Source: Candidatus Latescibacterota bacterium | GTDB lineage: Bacteria; Krumholzibacteriota; Krumholzibacteriia; WVZY01 | Reading direction: 5' to 3' | Assembly (NCBI GenBank): GCA_020352495.1 | Contig: CP070677.1 | Location: 2,739,407-2,794,314, forward strand | DNA length: 54,908 bases | In this document: in pieces, positions 1-8,467 of the stretch | Numbering within the stretch: position 1 is the first letter of the stretch | How the letters are laid out: every line of letters starts with the position of its first letter | Program-made: the position numbers and the translations under genes | Notes under the pieces: generated by a model | Database searches by the model: none | Seen by the model: the letters and a program-made list of their open reading frames with translations, nothing else | Told to the model about the DNA's origin: nothing

Positions 1-24
1 GAATAACGAGGATGCGGAAAGTGA

Positions 25-150
25 ATGAGAAAACGTTACTTAGTGTTCTGGCAACAGATTCGGGCGCTTTTAATTCTTCTATTATGGGTCGTTCTTTCTC
101 ATGCGAACCCATCACACCATATGCGTATTAGCAGAAGAACTAGCAGATGA
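25..150 (+). CDS. Possible small ORF with a signal-peptide-like start (41 aa)
   Basis: An ATG at 25 opens 41 codons ending in TGA at 148-150. The product begins MRKRYLVFW, has a hydrophobic run (about residues 11-25, LLILLLWVVL) and then an Ala-Asn that could be a cleavage site, so it resembles a secretion signal followed by almost nothing. There is no clear Shine-Dalgarno sequence. It may be the broken start of an exported protein or chance. It lies outside the left end of the DUF1670 cassette, in sequence visibly more AT-rich than what follows. I do not recognise it. Confidence 0.2.
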   Translation: MRKRYLVFWQQIRALLILLLWVVLSHANPSHHMRISRRTSR

Positions 151-194
151 GCTCACGCTCAAAACGTCGGCCTCTTCCACACTACCGACTCTTA

Positions 195-206
195 GGACAT
201 TTGTCC
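195..206. repeat. Left terminal near-palindrome GGACATTTGTCC
   Basis: The arms GGACA and TGTCC surround TT, so the 12-mer is nearly self-complementary. It is the exact reverse complement of bases 2050-2061 at the other end of the cassette. Reading inward from both ends, the shared core extends to T-A/T-AGGACATTTGTCC. Confidence 0.7.
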
Positions 207-222
207 GGTGACTGATTTCTGG

Positions 223-1152
223 TCATTTTCCAGACCTTTTCTTCCGAGATGTTTTTTCGTTAAGAGCCTTCATCACTGGTTCTACCGATTCCGCCGGTAA
301 ACGCCTGTTGGCGCCGATTTTTTTTCGGCGTCTCACCAACCAGTCTCGATGGCTCTTTTTCAGTAGCGTCGGATGATAGGCCTCGACGATGACCAAGTAT
401 TGCGCCACAGTCCGCGGCGCCTTCCCCGTGACCTGGGCGATGGTCTCGACATCGAAGCCCTTTCTCAGAAGCACTTTGATCCTACTATACGTTCCCAGGT
501 AGTTGTCGACAGCGCCCAAGCCATGACCCGTTGCTCTAGCGATATCCGGCGGACTCATCCCTTCTTCAAACTTCCGGCAGATGATCCCTTTATGGGTCGG
601 CGAACTGCCCATGTCCAAGACATATCCTTTGAGCGGAAGGGCCTCGCCAGTTTCTTCTTCGTACGTGCGAACATAATCCTGAACCTTACTGAGCGTTCGG
701 TTCATCAGTACCGATAACTCCGCGCCACTGAGGAGTCCGCCCTGTTCAGCAGCACTCTGGAGCAAACGCACCGCCGTCGCCATGTCTCTTCGAAACTCCT
801 TCCTCCGATTTTGCTTCGGATCCCGTCCCGAGCCCCCGACCATCCGTGACTCGATCTCGGCTTTCGTCACCAACGGCAGCCGTACCATCTGGACCCCGTA
901 CTCTTCGGCGCGCTTTCCCCAGCTGACCTTTGACCCCTCTCCCGCCTTCGTCGTCGCCCACAAAATCGTTCCCGGACTCTGGTGCTTCGTCTCGGGGAAA
1001 AACTCCCGGTGTAACTCCATGATACGCTCCACCATCATCCGGATCACCCGATGGCTACCCACGAGCTTAAACTCCGTCTCGAGCATGTGCTCGACGGCGG
1101 ACGCAAAATCCCGACGGCCCACCGTCTTGTATCGATCCGGGAGCGTCCTCAT
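223..1152 (-). CDS. DUF1670 family protein, second gene of the cassette (309 aa)
   Basis: Function unknown; placed in DUF1670 by resemblance to its upstream neighbour and remembered family pattern. The N-terminal half is basic and mixed. From about residue 150 there is a helix-turn-helix-like segment (QGGLLSGAELSVLM), then a linker with SPTHKG, the counterpart of QSHKAK in the partner, then two more HTH-like helices (SPPDIARATGHGLGAVDNYL and VETIAQVTGKAPRTVAQYL). The C-terminus is Lys/Arg-rich. The start is ATG at 1152, which shares its A with the TGA stop of the upstream gene (TGATG), so translation is probably coupled. A longer frame back to 1245 only overlaps the neighbour. The likely role is DNA binding, perhaps with the partner at the palindromic ends. 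Confidence 0.75.
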   Translation of the reverse strand: MRTLPDRYKTVGRRDFASAVEHMLETEFKLVGSHRVIRMMVERIMELHREFFPETKHQSPGTILWATTKAGEGSKVSWGKRAEEYGVQMVRLPLVTKAEIESRMVGGSGRDPKQNRRKEFRRDMATAVRLLQSAAEQGGLLSGAELSVLMNRTLSKVQDYVRTYEEETGEALPLKGYVLDMGSSPTHKGIICRKFEEGMSPPDIARATGHGLGAVDNYLGTYSRIKVLLRKGFDVETIAQVTGKAPRTVAQYLVIVEAYHPTLLKKSHRDWLVRRRKKIGANRRLPAESVEPVMKALNEKTSRKKRSGK

Positions 1153-1964
1153 CACGAACCCCCTTTTTCGGCCCCGTTGGGGCCCAGGATCCGACGCACC
1201 TGCCTCGCAATCTCGTCGATTCGATCCCGGCAGGCTTCTCCCCAATAACGCTCTCGAAGCTCAAGATACTCCTCTGCCAATCGTTCACTCACGCCAAGCA
1301 CATAGCCGATCTCCCCTGCACATCGTACCCCGCGTTCCCACAACACCACCACCCGCCCAAAGCTCTCCACGTACCGCTTGATCGCGCTCGCGCTATGTCG
1401 AGCTCGACGCATGATCTCCGAGTACGTCATCCCGCGTAAATACAGCTCGACGATCTTCGCCTTGTGCGATTGCCCACGGCCCATTTGTTTCACCATCCCG
1501 CGCGTCGGTACCCAAACCCCCTCCCCTCGAATCGCCGCCACGTCCCGTCGGATCGTTCGAACATCCGTCTGCACCAGCCGTGCGAGATCCTCCTGCGTCA
1601 ATACGCCCCCTTGCTCCACCGCTTCCTCCGCCATCCGCACCAAACGAAGGCGACGTAATCTCGTCGCCCCATACCGCGCCATCACATCCAAATCCTCTAG
1701 CCCGCCGTCCATCGTCAAAACCACCCCGACCTTTTTCATCGCCCCCAGTGGCTTGCCTGCCGGCTCGTCCACACTCACCGCGGTCACACATATCTGACCT
1801 TCTCTCACCCCTCCGTTCCGCCCTGATGACAGAAGCACCTGCTTCGCCGCGTCCAACACTGCCCGCGACGTCGCAGGTGCTAACTCAAAATCTCTTTCCA
1901 GCTCGTAGAGAAACTGCCGCTCGCTCGTCTTCTCCCTTAGACGCTCCGTTTGAGTCCGAGCCAT
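1152..1964 (-). CDS. DUF1670 family protein, first gene of the cassette (270 aa)
   Basis: This matches the DUF1670 pattern well: an N-terminal helical part, a region with DEPAGKPLG and a hydrophobic strand (KVGVVLTMDG), then QGGVLTQEDLARLV-TDVRTIRRDV, a clear winged HTH like those of replication or transcription regulators. VPTRG and GRGQSHKAKIVELYLRG follow, then two further HTH-like units (YSEIMRRARHSASAIKRYV and IGYVLGVSERLAEEYLEL). No catalytic acidic triad of known transposases is evident. The start is ATG at 1964, because AGGAGG lies 5 bp upstream (1975-1970); a frame from 2024 lacks such a site. The family is often multicopy in uncultured bacteria (recalled). Function unknown; element-encoded DNA-binding protein is my inference. 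Confidence 0.8.
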   Translation of the reverse strand: MARTQTERLREKTSERQFLYELERDFELAPATSRAVLDAAKQVLLSSGRNGGVREGQICVTAVSVDEPAGKPLGAMKKVGVVLTMDGGLEDLDVMARYGATRLRRLRLVRMAEEAVEQGGVLTQEDLARLVQTDVRTIRRDVAAIRGEGVWVPTRGMVKQMGRGQSHKAKIVELYLRGMTYSEIMRRARHSASAIKRYVESFGRVVVLWERGVRCAGEIGYVLGVSERLAEEYLELRERYWGEACRDRIDEIARQVRRILGPNGAEKGGS

Positions 1965-2008
1965 TGCGTCCTCCTTCTCTGTCCGCTTAACCGCGGTGCA
2001 ATGGTTCG

Positions 2009-2037
2009 AGGCTATCGAACTCAAACACCCCGTTCAA
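2009..2037 (-). promoter_or_regulatory. Likely inward promoter of the DUF1670 cassette with overlapping inverted repeat
   Basis: On the minus strand TTGAAC (2037-2032) is followed after 17 bp by TAGCCT (2014-2009). A perfect inverted repeat GTTCGA-N5-TCGAAC (2004-2020) covers the -10, a position suited to an autoregulatory operator. The site lies inside the element, just within the right palindrome. Confidence 0.4.
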
Positions 2038-2049
2038 GCGAAAGTGGGA

Positions 2050-2061
2050 GGACAAATGTCC
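2050..2061. repeat. Right terminal near-palindrome GGACAAATGTCC
   Basis: Reverse complement of the left end at 195-206. It directly abuts the stop codon (2064-2062) of the peptidase gene to its right, so the peptidase frame is intact and the boundary is sharp. Confidence 0.7.
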
Positions 2062-4791
2062 TTATCGAAGCAGCACCATTTTTCGGGTAGCGATTCGCTC
2101 TCCTGCGCTGAGTCTGTAAAAATAAACGCCTGAGGCGACCGACTCGCCCGAATTGTTCGTACCGTCCCACGTGACCGTATGACTTCCGCCAGGCATCTCT
2201 TTGGCGACGACGGTTTTCACCAATCGACCCGACACATCGTATACGCGAAGTGTAACCAGGCCATTCTCGGGTAGAGTGAACCGTATTCTCGTCTCGGGGT
2301 TGAACGGGTTTGGGTAGTTCTGTCCCAGACCAAACTGGAATTTGGGTTGACGCGTGACGATGCCGGAGGGGATGTACGGTTCACCGAAACAACTACCGAG
2401 AATAAACTCGACGTTTGCGCGGAGTTGATCATGATTCCATCGGTAAGGACGCCCGCTAATGAAAACAAACTGCGCGCCGTCCGCTCTGTCCGTACCGCCG
2501 CCGACCGGCTCTCGCCAGACCCCCAGCCCCCGGTGTGTAGAGAACGAGATAGTCTCCTTGAGGAGAAGTGTGCTCTCCGAAGTGGCCAGTGACGTGTCGA
2601 ACACCGCGCAGTAATTCTGGGTACTTATCAGGCTCATGTCGTTGAGGCCGGGGTAGGTCGCTACGCAGTTGTTGAGGGTGTTGTTCGTGTTCTCCCGCCA
2701 GGTGATTCCAAGGTAGTCGCGGAGTGGCTCAGTGATAAAGCTTTGACCTCTTCGTGTCACGAGGAGCACGTTACCTCCCGCCTCGAGGTAGGGAAGAATG
2801 GGGCTGTTTGACCATTTGCTCAGGTCACCGTTGTAGTGGTTGCCGACCCAAACAACGGTGGAGAACTGTTTGATCGAATCACCAGGGACTTCCCCATGTC
2901 CGATCGGCGGAGGAAGATTTGCGGGATACCCGGAGCCCGTTTCGTCAAAACAATCCCAGAACGTGATATCATGACTTCCCCAGAACACACTGTCTTCGTA
3001 AGCGGTCCAGATTTCGGATCCGTACACATCGAAATCCACGCCGTTGACAACGAGGATTCCCCGGTGAAACGTTGGGCTGATGATCGGTTCTTCGACACTT
3101 CTCAAGATCCACTCGTCTTCATCGAGCCGGACGCCAAGCGGCCGGTCGTCGACTACCAATGTAAAGCTCTGTGTTGCCAGGCTGTCCCACACCACGAGTG
3201 TTGTGTCACCGACCGGTGTCACCACCTTGACATCGATGGGCATTTTGAAGATGTAGTTGGTCTGGAGTTGATCGATTGTGAGCGCGATCTCGTACTGGCT
3301 GGCCGACTGAGTCGAGTTCCAATTGTAACTGTACATCGGATAGTACTCCTCGTATATCCACTCGTGGAAAAACCAATCGAGATCCATACCGGATAGCGCC
3401 TCACACAGATCCCTGAACTCTTCGGTTGTCGCCGTGCCGTACTGATAACGGGTGTCGGCGTAGTATGTCTGCAGTATCAAAAAGAACGTGCTGTCGCCGA
3501 CCACGTGTCTCAACATGTGAAGCACCCATGAGGCCTTGTTGTAGGAGAGACCCGAGTGGAAGATCCTCCCAAAATCGCTCGGGTCGGGAACATAGATCGT
3601 GCCCGAGCCGAGATATTTCGCGTACTCCATATCCTGATGGTACTGATCCATTCCGTAGGTGACCTCGGACCAAAGCGCTTCGGAATACGTGGCGAATCCC
3701 TCGTTGAGCCAGATGTGGTGAAAACTATCGCATGTGATCATATCGCCCCACCACATGTGCGCCAGCTCGTGCGCGATCAGGTACTCGCTCCACCCTCCAA
3801 GGCTCGTAATCGTCTGGTGTTCCATCCCACCGCCCCATGTAAACTCGGCATGACCGTATTTCTCCTCCAGAAACGGGTACTCACCAAAAAGTCCCGCGAA
3901 GACCTCGATCATGGGAACGGTGAGCGCATAGGTTGCCTGTACGGCGTCGTAGTGGTCGGGAAACACGTAGTATGCGACCTCCATCGAGTCCGTCGGGGAG
4001 TGGTGGTACCAGTGCGAGAACATGGTGTACGGATGAATGGCCACCGAAACGAGATACGTTGTGATTGGGTAGCCCTCATGCCAGTTGTAGGTTTTTGTCG
4101 ATCCGTTGTCGACTTCGCTGACCAGTGTGCCGTTGGACGCGACGATTAAATGGTCGGGGACGGTGATGTGGATGTCGACGGAGTCCGCCTTGTCGGCGGG
4201 AATGTCTTTGCAGGGCCACCAGCTCCGTGCGCCATAGGGTTCGCTGAGACTCCAAATCATGTCTTGCCCGCCATAAGAATCAAACCCAAACGCGCCATAT
4301 GAAGCGCTCGGAGTACCGCTGTAATCGATAAAAATCGTAAACGTCTCACCAAGGGTAAGCGTGGTAGACAACGTCACGGTGAGAATGTCACCTACGTGCG
4401 AATACCCGAGCGGTCCAACCGGATCGGAAACCTGGGAGACGGTCATGTTGCTCAAGAGATCCACGTCGACGGTCTTCAGTGACGCTGCCACTACTTCGGC
4501 GGTCATCGTCACAGTGCCGGATACGATCTCCGCAACCGGGTCGATGTCCAGGTCGAGGTCATAGTACTTCACGTCGTAGTCAGCTTGGCTCGCCGTCTGA
4601 GTAATCCCGGCTAGGTGCAACCGTTCGAATCGTTCTGCCTTCTTTCTCGCAAGTTCACGTCTAAACTCACGGGGCATCTGATCCTGTGCGAACGAGGACA
4701 ATGGGATTGTGACCGCGAACAAAAACATGGCAAGGGGCCCAATCCGTCGACTCACGGCGTTGAAGAGATATCTTCCAACATGACCGGACAT
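2062..4791 (-). CDS. Secreted M1-family (aminopeptidase N-like) metallopeptidase with C-terminal sorting domain (909 aa)
   Basis: Predicted zinc aminopeptidase acting outside the cytoplasm. The signal peptide (MSGHVGRYLF... to SSFAQ) starts at ATG 4791; the frame extends 26 codons further, but those look non-coding. An M1 beta domain is followed by GGMEH (321-325, the GxMEN substrate motif with N replaced by H), HELAH (His341, Glu342, His345) and Glu364 after exactly 18 residues: the complete HEXXH-X18-E zinc site. YNKASWVLHML follows, where M1 enzymes place the transition-state Tyr. Residues about 600-815 form an extra region with hydrophobic strands (VVWVGNHY, GGNVLLVTRRG) like a class-I glutamine-amidotransferase fold. 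The last ~85 residues are the sorting domain (NYPNPFNPETRIRF, SGVYFYRL). It is transcribed divergently from 5158 and has its own promoter. Confidence 0.92.
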   Translation of the reverse strand: MSGHVGRYLFNAVSRRIGPLAMFLFAVTIPLSSFAQDQMPREFRRELARKKAERFERLHLAGITQTASQADYDVKYYDLDLDIDPVAEIVSGTVTMTAEVVAASLKTVDVDLLSNMTVSQVSDPVGPLGYSHVGDILTVTLSTTLTLGETFTIFIDYSGTPSASYGAFGFDSYGGQDMIWSLSEPYGARSWWPCKDIPADKADSVDIHITVPDHLIVASNGTLVSEVDNGSTKTYNWHEGYPITTYLVSVAIHPYTMFSHWYHHSPTDSMEVAYYVFPDHYDAVQATYALTVPMIEVFAGLFGEYPFLEEKYGHAEFTWGGGMEHQTITSLGGWSEYLIAHELAHMWWGDMITCDSFHHIWLNEGFATYSEALWSEVTYGMDQYHQDMEYAKYLGSGTIYVPDPSDFGRIFHSGLSYNKASWVLHMLRHVVGDSTFFLILQTYYADTRYQYGTATTEEFRDLCEALSGMDLDWFFHEWIYEEYYPMYSYNWNSTQSASQYEIALTIDQLQTNYIFKMPIDVKVVTPVGDTTLVVWDSLATQSFTLVVDDRPLGVRLDEDEWILRSVEEPIISPTFHRGILVVNGVDFDVYGSEIWTAYEDSVFWGSHDITFWDCFDETGSGYPANLPPPIGHGEVPGDSIKQFSTVVWVGNHYNGDLSKWSNSPILPYLEAGGNVLLVTRRGQSFITEPLRDYLGITWRENTNNTLNNCVATYPGLNDMSLISTQNYCAVFDTSLATSESTLLLKETISFSTHRGLGVWREPVGGGTDRADGAQFVFISGRPYRWNHDQLRANVEFILGSCFGEPYIPSGIVTRQPKFQFGLGQNYPNPFNPETRIRFTLPENGLVTLRVYDVSGRLVKTVVAKEMPGGSHTVTWDGTNNSGESVASGVYFYRLSAGERIATRKMVLLR

Positions 4792-4919
4792 CGAATTACC
4801 CCCGGGGTATTTTGTCGAAGTTCGTGAAGAGACACAGTCGTTGAGGAATCGGCAGGGCAGACGCCGCAAAGCGCGTGGTTTCGTGGATTGCCGGGTCCTA
4901 ACGGTCTAACATCATCACA

Positions 4920-4948
4920 ATGATAACATGTTTGTCCAATATTTTCAA
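4920..4948 (-). promoter_or_regulatory. Sigma-70-type promoter of the M1 peptidase gene
   Basis: On the minus strand TTGAAA (4948-4943) and TATCAT (4925-4920) are 17 bp apart, giving a leader of about 120 nt before ATG 4791. The remaining bases of the divergent gap 4792-5157 show no further gene; I find no convincing plus-strand promoter for 5158. Confidence 0.55.
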
Positions 4949-5157
4949 TCAATTAGGACGACGAGCAGTGTCGGTCGCCGTCGCGCACAAGGGCGGGGTA
5001 ACCAATCGATTGTTGTTTGTTCCACACCGGGTTGGGTTGGATCGGAGCATAAGTCCAAACGTCAAACGGCATATTGCCTGGGCCGTTGTCGGCGTGTTAT
5101 GGTTTTATCAACGCCCACTGGTTCCAATCCCATACCGAGACGAAGGGTCATTCACAC

Positions 5158-8100
5158 ATGACGTCTGCAGCAGCTTCTCGGGCTCTCCGTTTGCTAGTCG
5201 TTGGTGTATTGTGCCTGTCCACTTTTTTTGGCGTGGCAAACGTCGTTGCGCGTGCGAGGGCACGATCATCAACACCGATCCAGCGTGTCTATGTCGGCAC
5301 CCACGAGAGCGATAGGTCCTCGATCGAGTCCGGAATGCTCCCACGCAGGACTTCTGCGGTTCTCGACACATTTGTTTTGGCGACGTACTCGTTCGATCAA
5401 GGGGGATCACCATCGACCGAGGGTTGGGTCGGCGTCGACGAAACATCCCAACAAGATACGTTTTTTCACGTCGCCGACGCGATCGAGCTGGACGGCGGCG
5501 ACACGGGTCACCTGATCGTGCTCGAGGGAACGCGGTCGATGTGGTGCGGGGTCGATGCGGCCGGCCAAGGCGAGTACTGCAGTTGGGTCAGCCTCCCGGG
5601 CTACGGTAATAGTTGGCGCCAGACGTTTTCTTCTCTCCCGTTTCCGCGCGTGAGTGATGTCGAGTTTGCGTATATCATCCGCTGGGATGTCGAACCCTGG
5701 GAAGACCGGATATATGTAGAGTACCGCGATGAAAATAACGCCTGGGTACCGTTGCTTGCCGGCCCGCCTTGGAATGATTTCTATGACAAAAAAGGTTTTG
5801 CTCACGAGAACTGGGTCCTTCCCGATAGCGTGCTTGGCGACTCGGTCCAGGTACGATTTCGCGTAACAACGGACGGTGCATGGTCGGACGAGGATGGGTT
5901 CGAGAACACCGATGGTGCGGTGATCATCGACAGCCTCGTCTTGAAGGATGACACCGGGATCATCGACTTCCAGAATTTCGAGTTCGAACCGGTAGGAGCG
6001 CACCGGACCAATGACGGGCATTGGGTTGCCGGCTTTACGGTTGACCCTTACGGGGATTTTAGCGGGCTCTATCCCGGGGAGACGCTTCTTCAGGAGGATC
6101 CTTGCTTTGCCAACATATCGTCGGTCTGGGCGTTCATCAACGGTTCGACCGCCGACTATGGCTGTGGGGGGCATCCCGAACAGACCGCGGTACCCTTCCG
6201 GAACGCCGATGGTTTATATCTCGGAAATGAGATCTGGTCGCCGCCGATCGACTGGACCGAGGACGAACTTGGCATACCGGTTCCTTCGACCGCCGCGAGC
6301 GCACGACTCGAGTTCGACGTCTATAGAGACCTTCCGGTCGACAACCTCGTGTTTTATTCGTATGCGGTACGCTCCATAAAAGAGGGGTGTCCGGACAGGG
6401 AGTGGGAGAGGATCTCTGCGATGGTAGGTTATGGTGAGGCCAAGGACTGGTTCCGCGAGTCCGTCGAATTCGGACATCTCATCGACGCCGACGCGGATCA
6501 GATTCAGGTGTCGCTCCAGGCGTTGGATCTCTGTGGGTGGTACTGCGGGATATACGGTGATGGGGACTGTCACAGTCACGCACCGCTCTTTGACAATGTG
6601 CGGGTTGTCCGTATCGACACCAGGGGGCCGGTGTGGACTCATCCTGTGTGGTACTCAGCATCGTTGGAGCTCTTTCAGGACAATTTTGCCGAGGATGGAA
6701 CGACAACGGGCACCGTACGGATCGATGCGGCCCTAGACCTGTTCACGGTGGGTAATCCCGACGTTCTTCCCGGTGACTCCGCATGTGTATACGTCTCGCA
6801 TCCCGGTGTGGGCATCGACGATCACGTTCCCGGTGATCCACAGAGCGGTCCCGCCGTGTACTGTCACATCCGCGATGTATCACCGGTCAAATCGGGGGCG
6901 ACGGTCTCGGGATCTCTCGATAGATGGCCCGTCGTGGTGTCGTCCGGGGGGTGGACGGTACTCCGGTGTGACTTCTCGTATGATCAGTATGGTTCGAAAC
7001 GGGACGGACAGTACTGTGTCGATCTCAACGACTCGCTCTATACACCCGGGGATACGATCGAGTACTACTTCTCGGCGCGCGACGCGAACGGTAACACAAA
7101 CTTCTGGGTAGAGTCGGTGGGGACGGTCGAGACAGAGGCGGAAGCGCGGTCGGCCTCCATAGAGGTCACGTGTCTACCGGCAAACGGGCTGAACGGCGCA
7201 ACTGATATTCTATACGTCGACGATTTCGACGGTGGAGGGGCGCAACCATACTACGATTCGGCATTCAAAGCGCTGGACATCGTGCCCGACCGGTACGACG
7301 TTAGAGCACCGGCCTCCCTGACGGGGAACGGGCCGGGCGCGCGAGTCGTTGACGTCCTCGCGCAGCTGGGTTGCTATCGCAAGATCATTTGGAACTCCGG
7401 CACTCTCGCTTCGGGTTTGATCGGAGATGGAACGGGGAGCCCGGAGAAGTCGGATGATTTTGGGATGCTCTTTGAGTTCCTCGATCAGCATCCCGACGGC
7501 GGCGGGCTTTACATATCGGGTGACCATATCTGTTCCGAGTGGATCACGCTGACAGGGGCGGGTGCTGTAGACCTCAGGGGAACCTATTTACAGTTCGACG
7601 TGGTCGGTGAGGATCACGTAGTTCTTGGGCAGCCGGTTTCACCGCCCGTCATCGGCGAGCCCGGGAAGTGTTTTGATAACCCTTCCGGACCAGACACACT
7701 GGTCGTGCATGGTGGGTGCCCCGCGATAAACAGGTTCGATGTCCTCGAATCGTTGGGTGCATCGGAGATGGCCATGAGCTACTCGGGGCAATCGAGTTAT
7801 GGCTCGGTGCTTACGCAGGTGACACCCAACTCGGTGGGAGACACGGCTCGGGTCGTCGTGTCAGGGTTCAGCTACCACGAAATTCATGACGATCGTGTGC
7901 AGTTACCGGTGGATAGGGTGAAACACATGCTCAGTATCTTGAGGTGGCTGGACAATGAGATTGATGACCCAACCGACGTGGGTGACGTGGCTCGTTACAC
8001 AAACGAGCTTGGACAAAACGTTCCGAATCCATTCAATCCAAAAACTAGAATCTCGTATTCGATAAGAGAACCTTCGCACGTCTCGCTGAGAATCTACAAC

Positions 8101-8280
8101 GTGGCGGGTCAGCTGGTGAAGACGCTGGTCGACGACGTAGAAACACCCCGTTCGCGAGGATTCGTCGTCGAATGGGACGGAAGGAATGACTCGGGTGAGT
8201 TGGTATCGAGCGGCGTGTATTTCTACCGGTTGGTGACAAAGGACTACACGCAAACCAGGAAAATGGTGGTCTTGAAATAG
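5158..8280 (+). CDS. Large secreted protein with jelly-roll-like and GATase-like regions and C-terminal sorting domain (1040 aa)
   Basis: The start is ATG 5158, the first Met before a clear signal peptide (MTSAAASRALRLLVVGVLCLSTFFG); upstream codons of the open frame do not look coding. Residues ~60-300 resemble a MAM/LamG-like beta sandwich (paired Trp, Cys and acidic residues, e.g. MWCGVDAAGQ, NTDGAVIIDSLVL), perhaps twice. Residues ~680-930 (DILYVDDFDGGG, KIIWNSGTL, GGGLYISGDH) look like the same amidotransferase-like fold as in the neighbouring M1 peptidase. From ~950 comes the sorting domain (NVPNPFNPKTRISY, SGVYFYRLV). No catalytic residues are recognised. It is probably an exported surface protein or an inactive relative of a secreted peptidase. 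Confidence 0.85.
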   Translation: MTSAAASRALRLLVVGVLCLSTFFGVANVVARARARSSTPIQRVYVGTHESDRSSIESGMLPRRTSAVLDTFVLATYSFDQGGSPSTEGWVGVDETSQQDTFFHVADAIELDGGDTGHLIVLEGTRSMWCGVDAAGQGEYCSWVSLPGYGNSWRQTFSSLPFPRVSDVEFAYIIRWDVEPWEDRIYVEYRDENNAWVPLLAGPPWNDFYDKKGFAHENWVLPDSVLGDSVQVRFRVTTDGAWSDEDGFENTDGAVIIDSLVLKDDTGIIDFQNFEFEPVGAHRTNDGHWVAGFTVDPYGDFSGLYPGETLLQEDPCFANISSVWAFINGSTADYGCGGHPEQTAVPFRNADGLYLGNEIWSPPIDWTEDELGIPVPSTAASARLEFDVYRDLPVDNLVFYSYAVRSIKEGCPDREWERISAMVGYGEAKDWFRESVEFGHLIDADADQIQVSLQALDLCGWYCGIYGDGDCHSHAPLFDNVRVVRIDTRGPVWTHPVWYSASLELFQDNFAEDGTTTGTVRIDAALDLFTVGNPDVLPGDSACVYVSHPGVGIDDHVPGDPQSGPAVYCHIRDVSPVKSGATVSGSLDRWPVVVSSGGWTVLRCDFSYDQYGSKRDGQYCVDLNDSLYTPGDTIEYYFSARDANGNTNFWVESVGTVETEAEARSASIEVTCLPANGLNGATDILYVDDFDGGGAQPYYDSAFKALDIVPDRYDVRAPASLTGNGPGARVVDVLAQLGCYRKIIWNSGTLASGLIGDGTGSPEKSDDFGMLFEFLDQHPDGGGLYISGDHICSEWITLTGAGAVDLRGTYLQFDVVGEDHVVLGQPVSPPVIGEPGKCFDNPSGPDTLVVHGGCPAINRFDVLESLGASEMAMSYSGQSSYGSVLTQVTPNSVGDTARVVVSGFSYHEIHDDRVQLPVDRVKHMLSILRWLDNEIDDPTDVGDVARYTNELGQNVPNPFNPKTRISYSIREPSHVSLRIYNVAGQLVKTLVDDVETPRSRGFVVEWDGRNDSGELVSSGVYFYRLVTKDYTQTRKMVVLK

Positions 8281-8289
8281 CTCCTCGCC

Positions 8290-8311
8290 GGTTTCCACCT
8301 GGAAACCTTTT
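8290..8311 (+). terminator. Intrinsic terminator after the 5158-8280 gene
   Basis: GGTTTCCA and TGGAAACC pair perfectly around CC (8290-8307), and TTTTCTC follows at once. It begins 10 bp after the stop codon. Confidence 0.8.
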
Positions 8312-8399
8312 CTCCCGACCTCCGTACGCAAAGGTAAAAGCAAATCGCCGTCGGGAACGACCCGCCGGTGTCGCATCTCACCCCACACCCTTGAGCGCT

Positions 8400-8413
8400 A
8401 CTTGAAGTCAAGT
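8400..8413. promoter_or_regulatory. Palindrome ACTTGA-AG-TCAAGT upstream of the tricorn gene
   Basis: Perfect 6-bp arms around AG, 55 bp before the ATG of the tricorn-like protease. The TTGA..TCAA core resembles an operator for a dimeric regulator. No confident -35/-10 pair is seen. Confidence 0.3.
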
Positions 8414-8467
8414 TGTTAACTAATTGCCACAAATCCAGTTATGGTTTGTGTCGAAAGGAGTCAAGCC

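Larger units (their letters stand above)
195..2061 (-). mobile_element. Candidate mobile cassette: two DUF1670 genes bounded by inverted near-palindromic ends
   Basis: Two overlapping minus-strand genes of the same uncharacterised family (DUF1670) fill this 1,867-bp interval almost completely. The left edge is GGACATTTGTCC (195-206) and the right edge is its reverse complement GGACAAATGTCC (2050-2061). Only 16 bp separate the left repeat from the last stop codon. TTA lies immediately outside both ends and could be a 3-bp target duplication. The size, terminal repeats and two overlapping genes are those of an insertion sequence, but neither product shows an obvious DDE, HUH, serine or tyrosine transposase motif. 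Mobility is inferred. Confidence 0.5.

Noticed and set aside
373..1990. Long plus-strand open frames opposite the DUF1670 genes (e.g. 782-1381, 1580-1990)
   Set aside because: Low-complexity Pro/Arg/Ser-rich translations without ribosome sites; mirror frames of the minus-strand genes.
5407..6174. 255-aa minus-strand open frame inside the 5158-8280 gene
   Set aside because: It lies wholly opposite a well-supported secreted protein, with no ribosome site or recognisable domain.
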